DNA from: Taenia hydatigena
Lineage: Eukaryota > Platyhelminthes > Cestoda > Cyclophyllidea > Taeniidae
Assembly (NCBI GenBank): GCA_036345935.2
Contig: JADWOT020000006.1
Coordinates: 9,770,519 to 9,834,518 of the forward strand
Direction: 5' to 3'
Length of the DNA stretch: 64,000 nt
In this document: in pieces, positions 55,501-64,000 of the stretch
How the letters are laid out: the number at the start of each line of letters is the position of its first letter
Position numbering within the stretch: position 1 is the first letter of the stretch
Made by a program: the position numbers and the translations under genes
The notes under the pieces: model-generated
Told to the model about the DNA's origin: nothing
Seen by the model: the letters and a program-made list of their open reading frames with translations, nothing else
Database searches by the model: none

Positions 55501-58500
55501 GTTCAGTTAACAATTATTTAAACTCTTAAACAAATTGATTCCATTTTCAATAAAATCTTTCGAAAGTAACCATATTTTTGTTAAATAAATAGTGTTTTTT
55601 ACTAATTCAAATGTCAAGCTCACTAAACATCGGTGATGTCCCCTGATTAGATGGTTCGAAAATTTGTCATTCCATCAACCTGATGGATGGATTTTGGAGG
55701 TGGAATAAAAGATAAGTCAATCAGAGTCCATCTGTAATTTTTTTATCAAACAAGATGATGGACATACTATTTACAAAGCTTCATGAATAATTAAATTTTG
55801 TTTTTCTCTGGGACAGTCTTGGTTTCATTTAACGGACTATATAAGTCTGATAAATAGCAGAACATCGATGTCTCGGCACTAGTATTACTCTTAAGTCAGC
55901 AGCTCTGAGGCACCATGCGAACTCCTTGAGCTCAATCCTTCATATTGTAGGTAAACTTTAGCCGATTTCTGGTGAGAATAGATCGGCCTTGAATTTCTGT
56001 TGTTCAATCATCTACTCCATGCGAGTGGAAAAAAGCACGGAATTTGAGGTTATGCATATGGCGCCCATGAGACAGGACGACATAGGTCACACTACTAATT
56101 TTTGTTTAAGCTTTCAAAAGTTAATCGATCGCTAGTCACAAAACAATTCATTCATTTGTTCAATTTAGTCATAATTGTGCAGATTAGCACTTAAACATTG
56201 AAAGATAGTGGAGGCATTAAATTGTGAAATATCTCTGGATCGAAAAAGCACTCGCTATTTAAGCCAAATTTCTGTATAGTCCAATGGCAGTAAACGTTTT
56301 CACGAGTAAATGAGGCACCCACTGCAACCATCTCCAAACGGGTTCGTGAGACTTCACACAATGTCTGTACACGTCAGCAGGATTGTCGGCAGCCACCAGA
56401 CGCTTTATTCTTTTTATCTCCTGTATTATACGGTAAATAACGGTTGACGATTGAAACCAAAAAATTCAATATATTCAACTTAGGAATTGAGATTTTACAA
56501 GGGCAACTTAATTTAACTGAAAATTTTGAAAATAAGTAAATTTTACAGAGTGTACGTTCCATGTGAACTCTATGACAGTCGAAAGTTGCATTCTAAGGTC
56601 CTCCGCCATCAGTATTAATCAAACCGATTCATCATAAAACTAATTAAGCCGAGACTACCCAGACTGCCAGGTAGCGCTCCTTATATGCACCCAAACAATT
56701 AAGCGAGGCAAATCGCAAGAATTTAAAATTACTTTAAAACTTTGGAATTCATAGTAGCTTCTGCAGATTTGAAGAAGAATTCATTAAAGTAAATTCACTT
56801 ATTACGGCACGGAAACAAGCATTTTTACTTCCTTGTATAGTCCAGCGTGAACGAAGTTGCATAGAGGATCTGTTGTCCTTCACATTGACCTTTGATCTTT
56901 ATCACAGCAACTCTCAAACCGCTCCATTCCTAAATTAATTTTATGCCAATAAAAAGCATTGTCAAAAACTTATGCATTCCACTCCCAATCAGTTTAATTG
57001 TGCCTAGACATTGTATTTTGAACAATCGAGCACTTATTTTGACACGATTGCATTTGCGAGCTGTAATTAATTTTATAAATAAGAGGTTTTTACTTATTGT
57101 GGTTATTGAAATTTGCCCTTTACCTCAGCGAATGTCTTCTTATTCATTTGTCGACTTTTGACTTATTTCTGAGTACAGCGCACGAGTAGAAAGTTCTCCA
57201 TTTTAGTTTCAACTTTACGTCAGCGTTTTGATTAAGCCAACGAAATTGTTAAAAGCTTTTACACACACGTAAACTGCGATCAGTATCCTGATTCACTGAG
57301 CAAACTCACTACCTCCTCCACAAGTGCCGCCAACTTTCACCTGGTTCTAAGTTTCCATCATTGGCATATTTTATTTCGAAAGTATATCGACTGAAGTCCA
57401 CTTAATTATTGGTAACTAGCAGAAAATATTTACCTATTTCCTCCAGGCAAGGATAGAGGCTGTCATTTTGACTTAATTAAATTCATCTTTGCTTTAAAAG
57501 GCTACACTAAGGGAATACTTTTCTCGCATATGCCATGTTAGACTAATTAAACCTGGCTTAAAATTTAGCTTGGAGAATGTTCAATTAGATGGTTTGTGAT
57601 TAGTTAATGGACGCGAGGACTTATGCAGTAGCAGTGGACGGCACTGAAGAGATGGGGCTGGGTGTGCATTTTTAGAAGCTGAGTGTTCTGTCATTCTTTT
57701 CATGGCTGTGTGAAGCCGATTTACGTCACGAAGAACAGTCCTATGATTGATGTGTCACGTATGCCGTTTTTGAGGAAACATGCACTCCAATTGCGCAACT
57801 TCAGGCATCCTGATATAAAACGCGTTAACGAATTTTCCAAAATGTATGAAAAGTTGCTGCAGTAGCGGGAGGACTGAAAAATCAGTCAGTTTGGCGTGTC
57901 TTTGGTGCGTTTATGAACTCAAGGCATCACGGCCATTTTGCGGCGCTTTGTAAAGGCTGCTGTTTTTAGGGGGACTTCTAAGCTTCCAGGCTTTCAAGCC
58001 CCATGATAGCTCATTAAGGTGGTTCGCTAAGCCTTTAACTGTCTTCGTATTACTACTGTTGTTGTCGAAGTGAAATCATATCTACTGCCACATGTTTTGC
58101 AGTCTTGAAGCAAATCCCCCCCCCCCACTTTTGTTATTTTGATAACACTTGATACTGCTTGTAAACATTATAAAGTTGCTTCCGCATTGAAAAAACATTC
58201 GCGTTATATTCAAACGATGTCATTATTTATTCTCCTTGGGTGTGGGTCGGTATGTGATTAAAGTTGCACATTGGTACCAAATCCTAAAGAGATGTACAAG
58301 AAAACTTGGAAGTACTTGTATCAGAGTAGGTTACCAGTTGTACTCTTTCATCAAAAGAGACAATCTGGAAGTCTCAGATTAGTCACGTTGTCATAAAGAT
58401 TGATAACTGATGGAGTGCAGGCAACCAAATATTCTAACATGCTTCACAGTACGTTGTTCTGTTGATGAAGTTGAGAAAGCTTAGTCAGTTCGTCCCTTTC

Positions 58501-59890
58501 TGTGTGCTAATTAAAATCGCTGTTGAGCTGTTTCCCATGATTTAAGAGATAAAACACTTTCCACCTTCCTGCCTAACCACACCTGCTCGTTCTCACGCGC
58601 TAGCAAAGGCTCGATGTATCAATTTTACCGCAGAGCCTTTGTGAACCAATGTCGAAAACCATTGCATCAATAGCACTTCTATTTAGTAGAAGCCTATGGT
58701 TCTGAGAAAGGTAGTCACTTGAGTCAAGGTGTTCTATTTACAAACCAACTACACAATTTAGTTTCTGGATTTGACCTCAGAGATTGTACATGCGTTTTAT
58801 GATTAGTCTTAAATGCAGTTAAACTTCGCAAAAACCATCTCAATAAGCTTTAACATATGGACTTCAATTCGTTTTTTTTGTTAATAATGGTTGGAAGTAA
58901 CCGCATTAATGCACATGGACCTACCCACCCCTTCATAATACAGATAAAGACTCATTTTGCTTCTTTTTCAGATGCATTTGTTGCGCGATTGCCATTAGCC
59001 AAGTGAATCAGTCAGGGGTGAGATATGTCGTTAGAACCTAATTTATGACGTTTATATGACCATAATTAACTTGGTTTTTTCTCTATAATGCTAAAATTGA
59101 CCCAAGATCTAAGGCCATTCACAGAGCATTGTGATAGTACTGAATTTCAAATATGGCTCTACACCCATGCAGTCTATTCACTTGCAGAATTCATAGTATT
59201 TTGATATTTCAGTAACTCAAGTTGTAAACAGTAAATATAAGTAATGCGGATTACATTTGCCAAATTTTTACCATTATCTTTTAAGTGTTAGACCCTTTTT
59301 AGATATATGTCTTGGGTAAAAGACCAATAAGGCAGACGGAGGGTGACGCATTCAACCGCCATTGCCATCACCCGCAACCTACAAAAGACATCTTTTCTCA
59401 GTAGTCGCTGTTAACCGGAATAAAAGTGGAGTTAGTTATCTGTTCTGCTTAGACGTTGGCCCTAACCGAGCCACTAACGGAACAATAAACAAGAGGAAAC
59501 TTACCGAGGTGTCAACGCTTCCCCAATGTTGGACTTAGTCTACTTGTCAATGAGAACTGGAAAAAATTATTCATGCATTAAATAAATGTCCACTTTGGCA
59601 TGTACTTTTACTCTCACAATTAAAACATCCGCACTTAAGTTTTGTCGGCACTGCAGCAACAAAAACTCAGCTAATTGCGGCATTAAGAGAATTCCCTCAA
59701 CCCTTCAGAACGTCAATTGATTGCCAAGCCTTGTGACTTTTGACAAGGTATGGGATTTCTGGTAAGATGAACCTTTTTAGCCTCAGGGATTAAATTGTCG
59801 GATGTGACATAAGTGCATTAATGGAAGAGCCTCAATATCACATCTTGCTGGTTCTAAATTTTGTTTTGCAGCTTTGGCTAGAGACCCCCC
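52560..59890. other. No gene assigned
   Basis: AT-rich, with only short open frames (for example 52607-52930 minus, 53404-53670 plus, 55095-55358 minus, 56943-57161 plus). No domain, tRNA or obvious transposon was recognised. Confidence 0.45.
58116..58126 (+). repeat. Poly-C tract, 11 bases
   Basis: Eleven uninterrupted C residues in AT-rich surroundings; a mononucleotide microsatellite and possible assembly weak point. Confidence 0.9.
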
Positions 59891-59897
59891 TTTCCCT

Positions 59898-60230
59898 TCA
59901 GCTGACATTGCCATCACCAAAGTCAGGTCCCTTTGTTCCCGTGTCATGTGGGATGACGCAGTCTTTCATTATCACATCAACCCAGCACTCTCTCAGTCGC
60001 ATTCCTGCTTGCACACGCTCAATCCTCCGCTCTATCGTGCCCTCCTTCACCCTCGTTGTCACCTCTATTTCTTCTCCATTGCGCATTAAAGTCTTGCGCA
60101 TAAGCACCGGTAATGTGAATGCGACTTCGTTCCAGCTCCGTTCACCACCGCCATACCTAGCTCGTAGAACAGAACAGATAACTGTCGAAATGCAAGTTTT
60201 AGGACTGTGGTAACATGCTAAAATAGCCAA
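59898..60230 (-). CDS. Possible minus-strand coding exon, charged protein
   Basis: GC-richer than its flanks and open for 110 codons. It reads RYGGGERSWNEVAFTLPVL, then LMRNGEEIEVTTRVKEG and TIERRIERVQAG. The NGEEIEVTTRV pattern faintly recalls the tail of DNAJB6-type co-chaperones, but no J domain was found upstream. The + strand is also open here (59821-60213), so strand and coding status are uncertain. Confidence 0.25.
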   Translation of the reverse strand: MAILACYHSPKTCISTVICSVLRARYGGGERSWNEVAFTLPVLMRKTLMRNGEEIEVTTRVKEGTIERRIERVQAGMRLRECWVDVIMKDCVIPHDTGTKGPDFGDGNVS

Positions 60231-61012
60231 TACCTAAACGCTTACATCATCGTCTACACAAGGCAGTGTCAATTTCACAACTAGCGAAGGTGCTCAACAA
60301 AAGTCACTTGTTTTTGATAGCTCAGAGTTTTTAATTAGAGAAAACACTAACCTTGCATATTGTGGCAGCATTCTTAAGATTATGGCTAGCAATTTCACAC
60401 AGAATGGAAGCAACTTCATTAAAAAAGAGGTTAAGACGCATGAATCCGATAACTGTAGGTGGAATCCTTGAAACTTTCTTGCTTGTGGCGTGAAAACTTA
60501 AATTGCCCTAGGTAAAGAATGTTACTTACAATATAATAGCAAACAAAACTTCAAAAGCATTAAAGTCGCAATCAGTCTTCCTCATGAACCGGTATTTCTG
60601 TGCATGAGCCTGTAAACAAATTGCGGACAGACATGGCTGCACTAGGCTCGTGTACTTGTAGCGTATGATTGGTATCAGTTTCATCGTGATCATTAGCATA
60701 ATTGAAGCAAATCTGCACATAAATTCAGCTAACCAGAAGGGAGTGCGGTGTTCTAGACTCTCCAAAGATTAGTCAAGGAAGTGGGAAAGTTCGGAAAGTT
60801 GAGATAGGAAATTGTTTTCGGGTTGTGGGTGCTCTGACAGCCTCAATTTACCGACATGCGTACAGCAATAAGTGACGGCCTCCCTGTCTTGCAAAAAATT
60901 CTCATCTATTTGCACTGGCTTAAAATTCACTAAATTCATTTTGCTAAAAACAATTACGAAGAATCTTCATAAATTAATCTAAGTTTCATTTCGTGACTGT
61001 CCAACGTCATGC
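60231..61012. other. No gene assigned
   Basis: AT-rich. One short minus-strand frame (60526-60765) has no recognised content. Confidence 0.5.
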
Positions 61013-63341
61013 CTAAGTCGGTGTCATCGATCGCCTTCCAGCAAGTTCCGACTTCAGCGGCTTAGTCTGAGAGATATGAATTTTTGAATTCCGATTTCCC
61101 TGGTATCGAAAGAACAACACATGTCCCAATTTTGATTTCGAACATCAGAAATAATCGCTTAAGTGCATCTATCTTGCTATAAACTAAAGAGCAGAGTTTA
61201 AGTAGTCGCAAAACAAAATATCGCTCGATGACTCTTTTGTTCAAATCTTCAGATATTTAAGAAATACGGAAAGTAATTGCCACAGGATTATTCGATACCA
61301 TGTTTATACATCAAAGACCTCCTACAATGCTCGTCAGTGTCAACATGTTACCCTTCGTCGATGAGTAACCTAAGTTAGTCCTCTTCTGTATGAATTATCC
61401 ACAGGAGAACCAGTTTATGAATGCATGAGCTTGAGAACATGTCCCTGCCTGCTTCCCATGATTGACCCCCTTATTATATTCTGTATGACAACAAAAGCAC
61501 CGCATTACACTAATCATTTCGGCGTTTGCTACTTAGAAGTAGAAATAGTAAAAGGACCTCAAAATACATTAGATAACGATAAACTGCGTCAAGAAATTTT
61601 TTAATAAAAGCTAGTTAAATTCATTATAAATGTCCGCCTGACAAATATCCTGTGTTACATCTTCCTACACAAGGAAAATACGTAAGATCTATCATTAGTA
61701 CGGGTAATTGCGCATGCTAAAGTAGTAGGAGCGTATTTTATCTGTACTTCTGGAGCTGATTCGACACTACCATTAGTTCCACTTAAGCTCATGCTAACTA
61801 AAATTCGCCAACCGAGTTATGAACTCGATGCATGGATAGGTTTGATTAAGGCTGGCGCCAGCATCCGGTGGTCGAGAGTCATGCAGACCTCGGTTTCACG
61901 AGTATGTCCCTGCTTTCCCTTATGGCAATCTGATTAGGAGGTGGTTTGGTAGCGCCGAATGTTGGCATTTCGTCCACTCTTGGGCTAAGAAACCACCCGG
62001 TCTCGCTCCCTCACTCGCGCCCTAATTAGGCTACTTAGCGAATCTTACCAGTACTCCCACCAACCCTTCCACAAACTCATCCCTGCTAATTAAGCTACGG
62101 ATTTGGTACAAGGCGCATATAGCAGTGGCATTTACGCAACCGGAGGCATCGAAACGCTCTAAATAGCACTTGTAAATGTCTCCAAAGGTATTTTTCTCTC
62201 TGCTGTGGGCAGGCTTGTCAAGGTTTATGTAAATGGGCCACTTTTTAAAAATCAATCACCATGAATAAAAATTAACCAAAAACTACCATAAAATGAGGTT
62301 TATATTGAAAGATTGGGGATATATTCGCGTTTTGGAACCCAACAATTATTTTACAACGGTTCATTCGCAGGAGAATCATGAGTGATTCCCATAAATGAGT
62401 GGTAACCTTTTATGATTTGAGTAGGATATTCAGTCTATGATTTTAATACTTTCGCAAATTTATTGTCTAAAGAATAAGTCGCAAAAGAATAGCAACTTTC
62501 CCGAGAAATTTTGTCATTTCCTTCATTATGTAACATGCTTTCGCGAATCAAAGCACTCAGTTACATATACGATGTTGTTTTGACATTTGCGAGCTCATCT
62601 TCAACCGTCCTTATGGTTAGATCATATCATGCTGTGAAAGTGGACCTTTTGATCTACTCTCTGTTTATGCTAAGCAATTAACTTTATATTGACTAACGAA
62701 AACCGTGCCTATTTATCGCAGTCAAAATGGACCTTATTGAGGCTAAGGAGGATAGAGGCCATTTTTATGTCTTTGTAAAATCTTAAAATGCGAGGAATAT
62801 TTTTCAGATAGTAACATAAAGTATTACGGAACTGCAGGGCCTGGGAGATTCAGCGAAAGGGATGTTTTAATTGCGTAACGATGGAAAATATTCGAAAATG
62901 TAGTAAAGGGCTGCAGTTATCATCATCACCATTCAAACTATTTCAGATGAAATTCACGAAATTTACGGCTATAAAGCTCAAATTTAAAGCTCCTTAATTG
63001 TAGCGAGCCCTCTACAGCTGAGGATTTCGAACGAAATATTCATAGGCACTTAAAAGCGCGGTAATTAATCTATCACAGGTCTGTCAGCCGAAGTTAGGCA
63101 AATGGAAGAACCGAGTCCTGGTCATCACATTTCTTCTTAACGAGGAAATTTGCATGCAATTGCACTGAAAAGTCCGTCATTTAAATATGCTTATGATACC
63201 TAAGAAAAGACGCGACTATTTTTCCCATTTACTTAATTTATGCTGGTCTCTTGACTAATTACGCTCCCTGAGACCACGTTACCCGAAGTTGATGGCTTCC
63301 TCTAGTGCTAGTACCATTTTTGTTGCGGTCTCCCTGTTCCG
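61013..63341 (-). CDS. Unrecognised minus-strand gene, three phase-compatible 3' exons
   Basis: I do not recognise this protein. On the minus strand exon 63341-63283 (after ttatctcataag) reads RNRETATKMVLALEEAINF and exits in phase 2 at gtaacg. Exon 62202-62049 (after gcctgcccacag) enters in phase 2 and reads REKNTFGDIYKCYLERFDAS, GCVNATAICALYQIRS and LISRDEFVEGLVGVL. It exits in phase 0 at consensus donor gtaaga. Exon 61066-61013 (after atatctctcag) reads TKPLKSELAGRRSMTPT, then TAG. The middle exon is the best supported: 51 codons, strong signals, protein-like composition. FDASGCVN has a slight EF-hand look. No AATAAA follows the stop closely. Earlier exons would lie to the right, beyond the window. 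Confidence 0.35.
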
Positions 63342-64000
63342 CTTATGAGATAATTTAGTAAGTTAACTCCCCTCCTTCAAAAGCGCTAACAAGCATTTTA
63401 TCGAAGGAAAAAGATTGTGGGAGCTTTATCAGACCTTCCTTGTTAGCTCTATACATAATAATTCCCTTTGCCATTGTTTGTTACTCGCGTAATCTCAGCA
63501 GCATCAATTCCCGGTCTTTGGAAATCACTTCTGGAAATTCAAAACTGAAGTGGCATTTTAACTTGCGATTTACGGTAGGTAAATTTCATTACAAGTTGTC
63601 TAGCTCACAAACAGTACATGAATGGGTGGTTAAAGCCAGCACTGTTAACTTCTGTTCCGTTTTACATCAAGTTACAACAAAACACTCGGGTCCTTAAGAT
63701 CGTTTTAAAGAAGTCATTGAATTTCGTGAGCACGGGAAAGCCCAAAAGCCATTGCGAAATCCTTTGATAATAACAACTATTCCTCTGTTTGGAGTGGGGA
63801 ATCTAGATGCGGTGAGCATAGCTGTTGTATTGAGAATGTTGACTTAAGCCTTACTTAAGGGCGAGGCGTGCTCAATGCTAAGCGTTGATCGGTCTAGATG
63901 CCAACCAACTAACCCATCCTTACTCCTGAAAAGTGAAACAGTCTCACTTATAGGGATGGGTGTGGAACAAAAGCGTATAGTGGTAGTACAAATCTAAGAT
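63342..64000. other. No gene assigned
   Basis: An 85-codon + strand frame (63440-63697) is present but has no recognised content. Confidence 0.5.

Noticed and set aside
61400..61930. Two similar stretches sharing tatgtccctgc-type words (near 61440 and 61905)
   Set aside because: Similarity is short and imperfect; it cannot be called a repeat family without a library search.
1..64000. tRNA genes, CRISPR arrays, retrotransposon polyproteins, terminal repeats
   Set aside because: Looked for by eye (B-box-like words, reverse-transcriptase motifs, spaced repeats); none convincing. A tRNAscan and repeat-library search would be decisive.

Overview
The window looks like nuclear DNA of a parasitic flatworm, most likely a tapeworm (cestode). 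This is inferred from three things. Very short introns (39-45 bases) sit beside introns of several hundred bases. Splice acceptors lie on or just before start codons, as expected where spliced-leader trans-splicing occurs. The recognisable proteins are strongly diverged and carry lineage-specific insertions. There is no bacterial, phage, CRISPR or insertion-sequence content. No tRNA or rRNA gene was recognised by eye.

Left part, + strand (1.7-11.6 kb): a many-exon gene for Son of sevenless (Sos), the Ras guanine-nucleotide exchange factor. DH, PH, REM and CDC25 domains and a proline-rich tail with SH3-docking motifs are read in order. Intron phases agree at almost every junction. The histone-fold N-terminus is missing or lies left of the window. 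Immediately downstream (13.1-14.8 kb, + strand) is a ZCCHC4-type 28S rRNA N6-adenosine methyltransferase with tiny introns, lacking the C-terminal CCHC knuckle.

Middle (15-37 kb): sparse DNA with small candidate exons. Phase-compatible minus-strand exons end at 15950. A CpG-rich promoter-like patch with CCAAT and TATA boxes lies near 18.4-18.9 kb. A minus-strand terminal exon with its own poly(A) signal ends at 25004. A compact 120-residue + strand gene candidate lies at 27.0-27.4 kb. Several minus-strand exon candidates between 25 and 36 kb could be cytoplasmic-tail exons of the protocadherin described next.

37.9-41.7 kb, minus strand: one large exon encodes an almost complete seven-repeat protocadherin (signal peptide, seven cadherin repeats, one membrane span, cytoplasmic tail). 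A strong splice donor ten codons before its stop suggests a short read-through form and a long spliced form.

Right part (42-64 kb): mostly without recognisable genes. It holds two GC/CpG-rich promoter-like patches (44.2 and 52.1-52.5 kb), a minus-strand reading frame at 59.9-60.2 kb, and three phase-compatible minus-strand exons (61.0-63.3 kb) of an unrecognised gene.

Sos and the protocadherin belong to cell signalling and adhesion and ZCCHC4 to ribosome maturation. Nothing suggests they work as one unit. Exon calls outside Sos, ZCCHC4 and the main protocadherin exon rest on reading-frame and splice-signal logic alone.
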